From: Mycobacterium kansasii ATCC 12478
Lineage (GTDB): Bacteria > Actinomycetota > Actinomycetes > Mycobacteriales > Mycobacteriaceae
Length of the DNA stretch: 64,000 bases
Direction of reading: 5' to 3'
NCBI RefSeq assembly: GCF_000157895.3
Contig: NC_022663.1
Location: 4,774,001 to 4,838,000, forward strand
Part shown: piece after piece, positions 1 to 8,585 of the stretch
Layout: every line of letters begins with the position of its first letter
Numbering within the stretch: the stretch's first letter is position 1
Made by a program: the position numbers and the translations under genes
Notes under the pieces: generated by a model
Told to the model about the DNA's origin: nothing
The model's database searches: none
Seen by the model: the letters and a program-made list of their open reading frames with translations, nothing else

Positions 1-167
1 GTCAACGACAACCGTTCGGGGACCCCGGCCACCAGCCGGTAGACCTGCTCCCTGGACAGCACCACCCCCCGTTCCGCGAGCAGCGGCACCAGATCCGTGG
101 TCGCAAACATCCCGGCCGCGGCCATCTTGGTCCGCAGATGCCAGTGATACCCCACCGCAATCCTCAC
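1..167 (-). CDS. HTH (XRE/Cro-type) DNA-binding protein, partial at window edge
   Basis: Reading leftward from a GTG at 167 the frame stays open to the window edge (about 55 residues). It encodes a segment with FATTDLVPLLAERGVVLSRE followed by QVYRLVAGVPERLSL, which fits the short HTH proteins seen beside tyrosine recombinases in actinobacterial elements. The start overlaps the stop of the upstream recombinase as GTGA (167-164), so the two are almost certainly translationally coupled and act as one module. The C-terminal part lies outside the window. The HTH assignment is from pattern recognition of the motif, not a search; a small regulator or recombination-directionality factor are both possible. 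Confidence 0.6.
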   Translation of the reverse strand, partial: MRIAVGYHWHLRTKMAAAGMFATTDLVPLLAERGVVLSREQVYRLVAGVPERLSL

Positions 168-1261
168 CCTGGTGATAATTCCGCACCGAACGCGGCATCC
201 AACGCCGCACGCAACATCCGGTTCTTGGCGTCGGCGCCGACCTGGGTGTACACCGCCGTCGTAGACGCCCAAGAATGCCCGACCTGCTGCTGGACGAACA
301 ACGGGTCGACCCCGTCCTCGATCAGGTGGGAGACATAGGAATGACGCAGGCAGTGGACCGACAACTCGGTGGGCAGACCAGCCGCCGCCCGCCATCGGGC
401 GAACCGGTCATCGACCTGCCGCGGCGAAATCCGCCCGCCCCGTTCGGTCAACCACAGCGCCGGATGCGCCGCCGCGGCGTACCGCGGCCGCACCAGCGTC
501 AGGTACTGCTCCAACGCCTCGAGTGCCCACGGCATTACCGCGGCCACCGACCGACGTCGCGGCGGGGAACCGCGCATCGCCTTGCCGAACCGCACCTGGC
601 ACACTCCCAACCCGCCTAACTGCGGAGCAGCCGGGTTCGCCGTAAAGTCGGCCACGTCCAGCATCGCGACCTCGCGGCGCCGCAATCCGAACCCATAGCA
701 GACCTTGAACAGCGCGGCGTCGCGGAACGCGGCCAACCATCCCTTGCGACCCGACGTGACGGCCTGTTCGGCCCAGTCGTCGGCAGCGTCGAAGAACGCC
801 TGCAGCTCCGCCCGGGTCAACGGCCGCCGGGCCGGACGCCCCTCGTACTCGCACACGTGCCGGGCGGTGTTCCACTCATGACAGATCTGCGCCGGCCGGG
901 CACCCACCCGCTGCTCGCACTCGACGACCCAGCCATACCTGTTGTCGCACACATACTCCAGGAACACCGCGACCGCGCCTTGATAGCTGCGTACCGTGGA
1001 ATGCGCCCACCCGCCGGTGGCGATCCAGGACTCCAACTGCCCCGCCGTCCAGGACCACGGCCAGCCGCCGGTGAACTCGACGAACCGGCGCACCGTGCGT
1101 TCGCGCGAACCGATGATCGACTCGCCCAACCGCCGGGCCCGCTGCTGTGACCGCCACCCGTCCAGCATCGCCTCGAACAACGCCGGCTCCGGACGCACTG
1201 GGGTGCAACCGGTTACCAGCGTCAACGCAGCCGAACCGGCCACCCCAGCACCCGCCACCAA
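164..1261 (-). CDS. Tyrosine recombinase / site-specific integrase
   Basis: About 365 residues. The C-terminal half carries the tyrosine-recombinase set: an Arg in GLRRREVAMLDV, the H-x-x-R box HCLRHSYVSHL, the second His in VGHSWASTTAVYTQV and the nucleophile Tyr in that same segment. The N-terminal half (roughly residues 30-110) looks like a SAM-like core-binding domain. The longest frame begins with TTG at 1261; the first residues look unnatural and a start a little downstream (near VTGCTPVRP) is plausible. It is coupled by a GTGA overlap to the HTH gene on its left. All catalytic residues are present, so it may be active. It is unrelated in detail to the neighbouring phage-type integrase and probably belongs to a second mobile element inserted beside or into it. 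Confidence 0.85.
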   Translation of the reverse strand: MVAGAGVAGSAALTLVTGCTPVRPEPALFEAMLDGWRSQQRARRLGESIIGSRERTVRRFVEFTGGWPWSWTAGQLESWIATGGWAHSTVRSYQGAVAVFLEYVCDNRYGWVVECEQRVGARPAQICHEWNTARHVCEYEGRPARRPLTRAELQAFFDAADDWAEQAVTSGRKGWLAAFRDAALFKVCYGFGLRRREVAMLDVADFTANPAAPQLGGLGVCQVRFGKAMRGSPPRRRSVAAVMPWALEALEQYLTLVRPRYAAAAHPALWLTERGGRISPRQVDDRFARWRAAAGLPTELSVHCLRHSYVSHLIEDGVDPLFVQQQVGHSWASTTAVYTQVGADAKNRMLRAALDAAFGAELSPG

Positions 1262-1331
1262 ACCCTCCGGCCATATATGGCATCAGACACCACAATCAGG
1301 CATCAAACGCAACCAAATCAGATGCCTCATC

Positions 1332-1348
1332 GTGGCATTAGATGCCAC
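1332..1348. repeat. Perfect inverted repeat, candidate recombinase core site (copy 1)
   Basis: GTGGCAT-TAG-ATGCCAC, seven-base arms with a three-base spacer, lies upstream of the 164-1261 recombinase gene. The inner sequence GCATTAGATGC recurs at 1465-1475. Further GCATC/GATGC words occur at 1280-1284, 1300-1304 and 1321-1325, so the region looks like a cluster of binding sites. Inverted arms around a short spacer are typical of tyrosine-recombinase core sites, but the function here is inferred. Confidence 0.45.
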
Positions 1349-1391
1349 CCGACGATCACATCCCAGTTCAGATGGCGTGTCGCCCACACGG

Positions 1392-2645
1392 TCAGACAGC
1401 GCTGCGGAACGCTCCAAAACTGAAATCCCTTAACGGATCCCAATCACCAACCACCCCGAATGATGCATTAGATGCAATTTCGCGCACTTGCGCGCCGGTG
1501 GCGTAGGAGTGGCGCAGGTCGTGGAAGGTGATGCGCGATATACCCGCCGCGGCCGCCAGTCTGTCGAAGCGCTGGCGGATCGTGTCGGGATGTGGCGGCC
1601 GGCCGTCCTGGTAGGTGAACAGGTAGTCGCCGGGGTGGTAGGCGTCGCCGAAGAATTCGCGTTCGCTGTCTTGGAGCTGGCGCCAATGGCGTAGCGCCGC
1701 CACGGTGGCGCGGTCGATGGAAATTGTCTGGTCGGCGTTACGGGTCTTGCCACCGGCTTTGTCGAGCGCCCGGCCACCGACCACCACGCGATTGTCGTGC
1801 ACGGTGATCTGGCCAGCGTCCAGGTCGACGTCGGACCATTTCAGACCGCACACCTGGCCGCGTCGAATGCCGGTGGTGAGTTCCAGCAAGAACAGCGCCG
1901 CGAACCGGTCGTCGCGGATTGAGGTGAGAAAGGTCCGGATCTCCTCGGGCTTCCACACCGCGCGGCGGGTTCGCGGCCGGCGCGGTGGCTTGACGTTGCT
2001 GGCCGGGTTGTCGGTGATGTATTTCCACGCCACGGCGTCGACGAGTGCTCGGTGCAGGAAGGCATGGACGTTGCGGACGGTCTTCGGCGCCAGACCCGGC
2101 GAAACCGGTCTAGGCACAATGCCTACCCGGTAACGCCGCACCGCGGTGCGGGCCGCGTGGATCGTGGTATTGCACGCTTCTGACAGCTGCCGTGGTGTGG
2201 GCGGGTTACCGGCGGTGGTGTGCTCTGACCAGTAGGCGTGCATCACGGAGTCGTTGTCGCGCTTAACGCGGCCCTCTGTGAGCAGTTTGGCGTAGAGCCT
2301 GAGCAGTTGGGGTTCGTCGAGTCGTTGCAGACGCTCGGCGCCGATGTGAGGGATGACGTAAGTGCGTGCGTAGTCGCTCCAGCTGCGCCATGTCGTGGCA
2401 TCGAGTGCGGGTTCTACCGCGGCGAGCCACTCGGTGAGGAACTGCGCAACGGTGCGGGTCGACGGCTTGACGACTCGGCCGCGGTCGGCGTCGCGCATGG
2501 CGTCTCGGCAGGCTTTCCAGGCCTCGCGCTCGGTGTCGAACCCTCCTTTGGTGATCCAGGGATACCGCCCGGTCGACGGGTCACGCTCGGGGAGTCGAAA
2601 CTTGTAATACCACACCGAACCGCGCTGAAGCACCGTGCCTTTCAC
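1392..2645 (-). CDS. Phage-type tyrosine integrase, truncated at the C-terminus
   Basis: 417 residues with the domain order of an actinophage/ICE integrase: N-terminal arm-binding part (WYYKFRLPERDPSTGRYPW, about residues 11-35), SAM-like domain (about 60-130, with an inserted loop) and catalytic domain from about 215. The Arg of box I (TTGIRRGQVCGLKW) and the H-x-x-R box (FHDLRHSYATGA) are present. Directly after HSYATGA the normal continuation, which carries the GH box and catalytic Tyr, is replaced by unrelated residues ending in RDFSFGAFRSAV. The protein should therefore be catalytically dead. Its start overlaps the stop of the excisionase-like gene (2642-2645), the usual xis-int layout of pSAM2-like elements. 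Confidence 0.85.
   Translation of the reverse strand: MKGTVLQRGSVWYYKFRLPERDPSTGRYPWITKGGFDTEREAWKACRDAMRDADRGRVVKPSTRTVAQFLTEWLAAVEPALDATTWRSWSDYARTYVIPHIGAERLQRLDEPQLLRLYAKLLTEGRVKRDNDSVMHAYWSEHTTAGNPPTPRQLSEACNTTIHAARTAVRRYRVGIVPRPVSPGLAPKTVRNVHAFLHRALVDAVAWKYITDNPASNVKPPRRPRTRRAVWKPEEIRTFLTSIRDDRFAALFLLELTTGIRRGQVCGLKWSDVDLDAGQITVHDNRVVVGGRALDKAGGKTRNADQTISIDRATVAALRHWRQLQDSEREFFGDAYHPGDYLFTYQDGRPPHPDTIRQRFDRLAAAAGISRITFHDLRHSYATGAQVREIASNASFGVVGDWDPLRDFSFGAFRSAV
1464..1476. repeat. Inverted repeat, candidate recombinase core site (copy 2)
   Basis: TGCAT-TAG-ATGCA shares the GCATTAGATGC core of the 1332-1348 repeat. It lies about 15 bases from the point (near 1491) where the 1392-2645 integrase stops resembling its family, as expected for an insertion or deletion junction. 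Confidence 0.4.
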
Positions 2646-2824
2646 GATGCGACCAATTCGCGTAGGCCGTCGGTTACAACGTAGATGCGGCCGCCGAGCC
2701 GACGGACGGGCAGCTCGCCGGAGGCCACTAACCGATAGGCTGCGGCCCGACTTATTCCCAGTAGCTGCGCTGCGCGGGGTACCGCGAGCAGTAGGGGAAG
2801 ATCACTGAACACGTTGCTCTCCAA
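2642..2824 (-). CDS. Excisionase-like HTH protein
   Basis: 60 residues forming a single MerR/excisionase-type winged HTH: LLAVPRAAQLLGISRAAAYRLVASGELPVRRLGGRIYV. This length and motif are typical of Xis/AlpA-like proteins that bind element ends and steer an integrase toward excision. The stop overlaps the integrase start by four bases (ATGA), and the gene itself overlaps the end of the upstream HTH gene by about 23 bases. With the partner integrase broken, it may be a relic or may serve another recombinase. Confidence 0.8.
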   Translation of the reverse strand: MESNVFSDLPLLLAVPRAAQLLGISRAAAYRLVASGELPVRRLGGRIYVVTDGLRELVAS

Positions 2825-3653
2825 GATAATTCACCACCTTTCCACAATGTTGGACGGATTGTTCTTCGGATGACCGGCCCCTGTGGACTTGCGGGCTGCA
2901 CTGTGGACAAAACCGCGCTGCTTCTGCTCCGTCGGGCTCGGTGACCGTGATGGTGCGAGAATGCGCGTCCTCGCACTCACCACACCACGGCACATTGGTA
3001 ATGGGCGGGTCAGGTGGCTGTCGGAGATCAGCGAGACGTCGGGCCAGCACCCGAACTGGATCACGCGCCCCGTTCAGGTTCCGGATCAGAAGGTCGGTGA
3101 GATCAGCGGCCAGCCAGCCGCGCTCCAGGGCAGACTCGATGGCCGGTCGAAGACTGCGCGCGTCGTGGGTCCCGAGTTTCCACGCTCTGGTCACGGACTC
3201 CAGGACCGTTATCGCGGCGTCGCCCGGTTCGGATGGTGATTCGGTTGATGGGTTCAAGGGGTCCCGCTGTGGGACCCTCGGGGGGTGCCGCTTTGACACC
3301 GTCCCCGTCTCAGTGCGAGACGGCCCCCGTCCCGCTGCGGGACGGGGAGGTCCCGGATCGGGACCAGTTAAAAGGTGCGGCGCGCGAGGATGATTCAGGT
3401 AGTAACGGGTTGAACGGCGGGCCCCGGAGTCGTGAAATTGCGGACGCCGGCTCATGAACCCGCGCGTCTCCAGATGGCTCAGCGCACGCAAGATCGTGCT
3501 TCTGCCGGCACCGGATTCGGCCATGAGTGTGCGAATGGAGGGGTAGCACGAGAAGTTTTCGTCCGCCTTGTTTGCCAGCAGGACGAGAATGAACTTCGCG
3601 ACCGGATGCGCGATGTCCAAGTCTTTCGCCCAAGCGAGCGCTTCCCAGCTCAT
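2802..3653 (-). CDS. Helix-turn-helix, replication-initiator-like protein of an integrative element
   Basis: 283 residues. Residues about 1-85 form a winged HTH like those in plasmid replication and helper proteins: FILVLLANKADENFSCYPS then RTLMAESGAGRSTILRALSHLETRGF. The middle (about 90-150) is a Pro/Arg-rich linker. The C-terminal part has a helical segment (ALERGWLAADLTDLLIRNLN) and a zinc-ribbon-like Cys set (CGECEDAH and CPQCSPQVH). This architecture is common in actinobacterial ICEs next to xis and int. No function beyond DNA binding can be stated; the Rep role is an inference from position. Confidence 0.6.
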   Translation of the reverse strand: MSWEALAWAKDLDIAHPVAKFILVLLANKADENFSCYPSIRTLMAESGAGRSTILRALSHLETRGFMSRRPQFHDSGARRSTRYYLNHPRAPHLLTGPDPGPPRPAAGRGPSRTETGTVSKRHPPRVPQRDPLNPSTESPSEPGDAAITVLESVTRAWKLGTHDARSLRPAIESALERGWLAADLTDLLIRNLNGARDPVRVLARRLADLRQPPDPPITNVPWCGECEDAHSRTITVTEPDGAEAARFCPQCSPQVHRGRSSEEQSVQHCGKVVNYLGEQRVQ

Positions 3654-3736
3654 TCTGAAGCGCTGATCGCGGACTGCCCGCCGGCAGCCGTCTCGGCAAG
3701 CCGCGCCTCACGGCGATCCGTCTCGCGTCGTTTCAT
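3650..3736 (-). CDS. Small basic ORF coupled to the HTH gene
   Basis: A 28-codon ORF from ATG 3736 (starting MKRRETDRREARLAE) ends in TGA overlapping the ATG of the next gene (ATGA, 3653-3650). The four-base overlap and the clean Arg/Glu-rich sequence suggest that it is translated as a leader or small protein. No family is recognised and no clear ribosome binding site is visible. A perfect palindrome TAAGC-C-GCTTA at 3748-3758 lies just upstream and could be an operator. Confidence 0.3.
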   Translation of the reverse strand: MKRRETDRREARLAETAAGGQSAISASE

Positions 3737-3996
3737 GTCTAGAACGGTAAGCCGCTTAATGGCGCTATACGACGGTCAGGTGAATAAATTTTGTCGAATG
3801 TCGCTGCGACACACCCGATTACCGCTAAGTACCGGAACACAGTGAAACAACGTGAAATCGGCTGCTTCACAACGGCATCACTCGGGCGGGGCGGCGGCTG
3901 AGCCCGGGGGTCATCGTGGATGACTTCCTTCCTCTGCTTGACTCTGCGAATTTCGCATCGGCCGCAAAGGCTCGGAATGGGTTGGATGGCTCCGCC

Positions 3997-4404
3997 TTAG
4001 CCATCGATGAGTCGTGCCCGCCTGAGCGAGTCGAGCAAGCGCTGAGCGGCGCGCAGCGTCGGGGCATGCGCGGCGGCGTTCAACCGTCCTGAGTCCGCTT
4101 CAGCGGCCAACGACTCCAAAACAGTGCGGCACGCGCGGGGTGACTTCAGCACGATCTGAGCGGCCTCGGCTGGACTGGAATGGACCTCCTGTGTCTCGAT
4201 CCGGACGCGTTCCACGATCCGCTCGATGGGTTTCTCGACCACCTCAACCCGCACCGAAACCGCGCCGTTCTTGGCGGCACGGCGCTCCTCGTAGGCCGCT
4301 CGCCGGCATTGTTGGGAGCACCAGATCGAGGGACGTCCGGGCTTGGGTGGCCAGGTGCTACTAGGCATCTCCGCGCTACATCGCGGGCATCGTTTCGCTG
4401 GCAT
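3997..4404 (-). CDS. Hypothetical protein with N-terminal zinc ribbon
   Basis: 135 residues. The N-terminus has CPRCSAEM and later WCSQQCRRAAYEERRAA, giving a CxxC...CxxxC zinc-binding pattern. The remainder is helical (ERIVERVRIETQEVHSS, then a Leu/Ala-rich segment ending QRLLDSLRRARLIDG). Similar small zinc-ribbon proteins occur in mycobacterial integrated elements, but I do not recognise a named family. It is the outermost gene of the minus-strand element block and is followed upstream by the divergent restriction locus. Confidence 0.55.
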   Translation of the reverse strand: MPAKRCPRCSAEMPSSTWPPKPGRPSIWCSQQCRRAAYEERRAAKNGAVSVRVEVVEKPIERIVERVRIETQEVHSSPAEAAQIVLKSPRACRTVLESLAAEADSGRLNAAAHAPTLRAAQRLLDSLRRARLIDG

Positions 4405-4635
4405 GAAGTTGATGCTAAGGGATACCTCATTAGTTAGATACGGACGAAATTACGTTATCGTTTCGTGACCTGAGTGCAAGAGGTGTGATGTCCGGGGAAG
4501 TGGTGGAGTTAGGGTGACCTAAGTGTCGACGGGCGACTGTGCTTGCCGCTGGCAGGTTGCCGTGATCGAGGGAGAACATACAGCCGATGAATGATCGGCA
4601 AGAATTGGGGCGGTGTCGGTAACGTTTGTCACGCC

Positions 4636-7359
4636 ATGAGTAATGAGGACGGTGCCAGCGTTCTCCCCGCGGAGACGCGTGCCCGCGTGCGTATCGACCA
4701 GCAACTGACCCAAGCGGGCTGGAAGGTCCAGGACAAAAAGGATCTCAATCTGTTCGCGGGACAGGGCATCGCTGTGCGGGAGGTCGTGATGAAGCCCGGG
4801 CACGGCCGGGTCGACTACCTGCTGTACGTGGAGAAGGCCGTGGTCGGCGTCATCGAGGCCAAACCAGTGGGTACGCCCCTGTCAGGCGTTGAGTGGCAGT
4901 CGGCCATGTATGCCGACGGGCTTCCGGCCGATGTGCGCCTCGCCGCCAAGGCCCGGGACGGCCGGCTGCCGTTCGTGTTCGAGGCATCGGGGGTGGAGAC
5001 GCACTTCACCAACGGCTTCGATCCCGAGCCGCGGGCGCGTCTCATCTTCAACTTTCCCAAGCCGGCAACGTTGGCTCGCATTCTGCGTGATGCCGATGCC
5101 GCGCCGGAGCGCCCGACGTGGCGTGCCAAGGTCCGAAATCTCCCGTCCCTGGATGCAGACCCGCTGCGCCCAGCGCAGGTCGAAGCAATCAATGGAGTCG
5201 AGAAGAGCCTTGCCGCGCAGCACTTCGACCGATCATTGGTGCAGATGGCGACCGGGGCCGGCAAGACGTACACCGCGGTCACCGAGTCGTACCGGCTGCT
5301 CAAACACGGTGGCTTCAACAGGATTCTTTTCCTGGTCGACCGCAACAACCTGGCCGATCAGACGCTGGCGGAGCTCCAGAATTACCGCACGCCAGACGAC
5401 GGTCGTCGCTTCACCGAGCTGTACAACGTGACCAAGCTGTCTAGCGCTGGGCTACTCGGGTCGAGCAAGATCGCGATCTCGACGATCCAGAGGGTCTACA
5501 AGTTCCTCAACGACGGTGAAGTCAGCGACGCCGACGACCCCAACCTCGATGACTTCACCCCCGATGCCCCGGTCACCGTGTCGTACTGCGAGGCACTTCC
5601 CCCGGAAACCTTTGATCTGGTCATCGTCGACGAGGCCCACCGAAGTATCTACGGGGTCTGGCGCGGCGTCCTTGAGTATTTCGACGCCCACGTCATCGGA
5701 TTGACCGCCACGCCGGGCAAGCAGACCTTCGGGTTCTTCCGCCAGAATCTCGTCTCCGAATACACCTATCCCGAGTCCGTCGCTGACGGCGTCAACGTGG
5801 ACTTCGACATCTACCGCATCCGCACCCAGATCAGCGAAGAGGGTTCTCGGATCGAAGCCGGGACGATCGTGCCGAAAGTCGATCGCCGTACGCGGCAGCA
5901 GAGACTCGAAATCCTCGATGAGGATCTGGATTACAGTGCCGCGCTCCTTGACCGCGCTGTGACCGCAACTGATCAGATCCGTACCGTTCTGGAAACTTTC
6001 CGCGACCGGCTGTTCACCGAGATCTTCCCGGGACGCTCCACCGTGCCGAAGACCTTGATCTTCGCCAAAGACGATAACCATGCAGAGGAGATCGTCACGC
6101 AGGTCCGCAAGGTGTTCGGCAAGGGCAACGACTTCGCCGCAAAGATCACCTACAACGTCCGCAACGCCAAAGAACAGCTCCAGGCTTTGCGGACGAGCCC
6201 GTCGCTGCGTATCGCGGTGACCGTCGACATGATCGCCACCGGAACCGACGTCAAACCGCTGGAGTGCGTGTTCTTTATGCGTGATGTGCGCTCCGCCCAG
6301 TACTTCGAGCAGATGAAGGGCCGTGGCGCGCGCACGATCACTTCGGCCGACTTCCAGGCGGTGACGCCAGACGCGGAAAACAAGACTCGGTTCGTCATTG
6401 TCGATGCGATCGGCGTGACCGAGCACCCCTTCGTAGAGCCACCGCTGAATCGGCAGAAGTCGGTCAGCCTCAAGAAGCTCCTGGACAAGGCTGCCGCCCT
6501 CACGCTTACCGAGGACGAAGCGGCAACTCTGGCGTCACGGCTGGCGAAACTCGAACTTGCGCTTACCGATGAGGAACGGCAGGAACTCGACGAGGTCGCC
6601 GGCCAACCTGTCCGCGACATCGTCAGGGCGCTCGTGGACGCTGTTGATCCGGCTACTGGATCGGCCGACGCGATCGAGCGGGCCATCGAGCCGATCGCGG
6701 CCAACCCTGAGCTGCGCAACCGCATACTCGAACTCCGCGCCGCCCATGATCGGGTTATCGACGAGGTCAGCAGCGACGAACTCGTCGAAGCCGGGGGAGT
6801 GGTCGATACGGATCGCGCCCGGTCGATCGTGGAGTCGTGGCGGGCCTATCTTGATGAGCATCGCGACGAAATCACCGCGATTCAGGTTGCTTATGAGGCC
6901 GGGGAGCATCGAATCGACTTTGCCTATATCCAGGGGCTCGCTGCCCGCATCGCTCGGCCGCCGCACAACTGGACGCCCGACATCATCTGGAACGCCTACG
7001 CCGCGATCGACGCGCCCAAGGTGCGGAACTGTGCCACGCACACCCTCACTGATCTCGTGCCACTGATCCGGTACACCATCGGCGCCGACGACGAACTCGT
7101 TCCCTACGCCGAGCGGGTGAACGAGAAGTACGCGGCTTGGTTGACGCAGCAGGAACAGGCTGGTGTGGTGTTCAACGACACCGAGCGCTGGTGGCTGGAC
7201 CGCATGGTGTCGGTGATCGCCAACTCCGCCGGGATCCGCGCGGAAGACCTGGACGACGCGCCGTTCATCGAGCGTGGGGGAACCGATGGGGCGCTGCGGG
7301 ATTTGGGGGATAGGGCCGGCGATCTTGTTGAAGAGTTGAATGCGGAGCTGACCGCATGA
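4636..7359 (+). CDS. hsdR: Type I restriction enzyme, R (motor/nuclease) subunit
   Basis: About 907 residues. The N-terminus has a PD-(D/E)XK-type nuclease core (VDYLLYVEKAVVGVIEAKPV, EAK near residue 73). A superfamily-2 translocase follows: Walker A MATGAGKTYTA near 203, DEAHRS near 331, GLTATP near 356, and the second RecA lobe with TVDMIATGTDV and EQMKGRGAR. The C-terminal part is the usual HsdR helical region. HsdR cleaves unmodified DNA after ATP-driven translocation in complex with HsdM and HsdS. I chose ATG 4636 (MSNEDGASVL) because family members start close to this point; ATGs at 4587 and 4591 would add about 15 residues, and no start has a strong ribosome site. The stop overlaps the hsdS start (ATGA). 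Confidence 0.93.
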   Translation: MSNEDGASVLPAETRARVRIDQQLTQAGWKVQDKKDLNLFAGQGIAVREVVMKPGHGRVDYLLYVEKAVVGVIEAKPVGTPLSGVEWQSAMYADGLPADVRLAAKARDGRLPFVFEASGVETHFTNGFDPEPRARLIFNFPKPATLARILRDADAAPERPTWRAKVRNLPSLDADPLRPAQVEAINGVEKSLAAQHFDRSLVQMATGAGKTYTAVTESYRLLKHGGFNRILFLVDRNNLADQTLAELQNYRTPDDGRRFTELYNVTKLSSAGLLGSSKIAISTIQRVYKFLNDGEVSDADDPNLDDFTPDAPVTVSYCEALPPETFDLVIVDEAHRSIYGVWRGVLEYFDAHVIGLTATPGKQTFGFFRQNLVSEYTYPESVADGVNVDFDIYRIRTQISEEGSRIEAGTIVPKVDRRTRQQRLEILDEDLDYSAALLDRAVTATDQIRTVLETFRDRLFTEIFPGRSTVPKTLIFAKDDNHAEEIVTQVRKVFGKGNDFAAKITYNVRNAKEQLQALRTSPSLRIAVTVDMIATGTDVKPLECVFFMRDVRSAQYFEQMKGRGARTITSADFQAVTPDAENKTRFVIVDAIGVTEHPFVEPPLNRQKSVSLKKLLDKAAALTLTEDEAATLASRLAKLELALTDEERQELDEVAGQPVRDIVRALVDAVDPATGSADAIERAIEPIAANPELRNRILELRAAHDRVIDEVSSDELVEAGGVVDTDRARSIVESWRAYLDEHRDEITAIQVAYEAGEHRIDFAYIQGLAARIARPPHNWTPDIIWNAYAAIDAPKVRNCATHTLTDLVPLIRYTIGADDELVPYAERVNEKYAAWLTQQEQAGVVFNDTERWWLDRMVSVIANSAGIRAEDLDDAPFIERGGTDGALRDLGDRAGDLVEELNAELTA

Positions 7360-8585
7360 ACTGGCAGGTCCGGCAGCTCGGTGAGATTGCGGAGACAGCC
7401 TTGGGCAAGATGCTCGACAAGGGGAAACAGAAGGGCCTGCCGCAGGTCCCTTATCTCCGCAACGTCAATGTTCAGTGGGGGCGTGTGGACACTGACGATT
7501 TGTTGACGATGGAACTTGCCGACGACGAACGAGAGCGTTTCGGTGTCAGCGCAGGTGACCTGCTTGTCTGCGAGGGCGGCGAGATTGGGCGCAGCGCCAT
7601 TTGGCACGGTCAGGCCGATTACATTGCATACCAGAAGGCGTTGCATCGGATCCGACCCGGTAAGTCACTTGACGTCCGGTTTCTCCGTTACCTGCTGGAA
7701 CACTATTCCCTCAACGGCACGCTCGCCGGGCTCGCCACCGGATCCACCATCGCCCACCTGCCCCAGCAGCAGCTTAGGCGGGTCCCGGTGCCTGTACCGC
7801 CACTTAATGAACAGTGTCGCATCGTCGATCTCATCGAAGACCACCTCTCTCGTCTCGAAGCAGGCCAGAGGTGGCTTTCGGTTGGAGAGCGCAAGCTTGA
7901 AGCGTTTTGGCTAGCTGCGCTGTCAGCCTCTAGGCGGGCTCTTGTCGGTGCACAGTTTAGGACGATTGGAGACGTTGCTGAGACGACGCTCGGCAAGATG
8001 CTCGACGCGAAGAGGCAGGTCGGCAGCCCCACTCCGTACCTCCGAAACATCAATGTGCGGTGGGGCGAGTTTGACCTGTCCGATGTCCAGCTCACGCCGC
8101 TCACTGACAGCGAAGTGCAGCGGTTCGACGTGCGACCAGGCGACGTGATGGCTTGCGAGGGCGGGGAGCCAGGTCGATGCGCTGTGTGGTGCCGCCCAGT
8201 GGGTGAGGTCGCGTTCCAGAAAGCGCTTCATCGCATCAGGGTGCGGAACCCTGGCGAAGTGCTCACAAGTTTCCTGGCGCTCATGCTGGAAGAAGCCATT
8301 CGATCAGGCCGCTGCAACCGCATGTTCACAGGGACGACCATAAAGCACCTGCCACAAGAGAAGCTTCGGGTGATCGAGATACCGGTCCCGGCGCTGCACA
8401 CCCAGCGGCAAGCTGTGGACTGTCTTGCCGAACTCGTTGGAGCACAAGAGCGGCTTCGCGCCGCGCTTGCGAATGCCGCGGCGCGCATAGCTGCGATGCG
8501 TAGCTCTCTCCTGACCGCAGCCTTCTCCGGACGTTTGATCGCAGCCAAGTCCAGCTTGCCGTCAGCCGAGGAGCTCCACGCATGA
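7356..8585 (+). CDS. hsdS: Type I restriction enzyme, S (specificity) subunit
   Basis: 409 residues with two target-recognition domains, about residues 1-150 and 200-350, each followed by a helical spacer (EDHLSRLEAGQRWL and LVGAQERLRAALANAAARI). The two domains resemble each other closely: GEIAETALGKMLDKGKQ near residue 9 against GDVAETTLGKMLDAKRQ near 204, then YLRNVNVQWG against YLRNINVRWG, and CEGGEIGRSAIW against CEGGEPGRCAVW. Each domain reads one half of the bipartite site, so similar domains predict similar half-sites. The gene overlaps hsdR upstream and the GIY-YIG remnant downstream by ATGA, marking one transcription unit. Confidence 0.92.
   Translation: MNWQVRQLGEIAETALGKMLDKGKQKGLPQVPYLRNVNVQWGRVDTDDLLTMELADDERERFGVSAGDLLVCEGGEIGRSAIWHGQADYIAYQKALHRIRPGKSLDVRFLRYLLEHYSLNGTLAGLATGSTIAHLPQQQLRRVPVPVPPLNEQCRIVDLIEDHLSRLEAGQRWLSVGERKLEAFWLAALSASRRALVGAQFRTIGDVAETTLGKMLDAKRQVGSPTPYLRNINVRWGEFDLSDVQLTPLTDSEVQRFDVRPGDVMACEGGEPGRCAVWCRPVGEVAFQKALHRIRVRNPGEVLTSFLALMLEEAIRSGRCNRMFTGTTIKHLPQEKLRVIEIPVPALHTQRQAVDCLAELVGAQERLRAALANAAARIAAMRSSLLTAAFSGRLIAAKSSLPSAEELHA

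Noticed and set aside
3867..4067. 66-residue minus-strand ORF after the zinc-ribbon gene
   Set aside because: It overlaps the zinc-ribbon gene in another frame and has the composition of a shadow.
1..4400. A tRNA gene as integration target at the island edges
   Set aside because: No cloverleaf or TPsiC-like segment was found by eye near either edge; the true left end may be outside the window.
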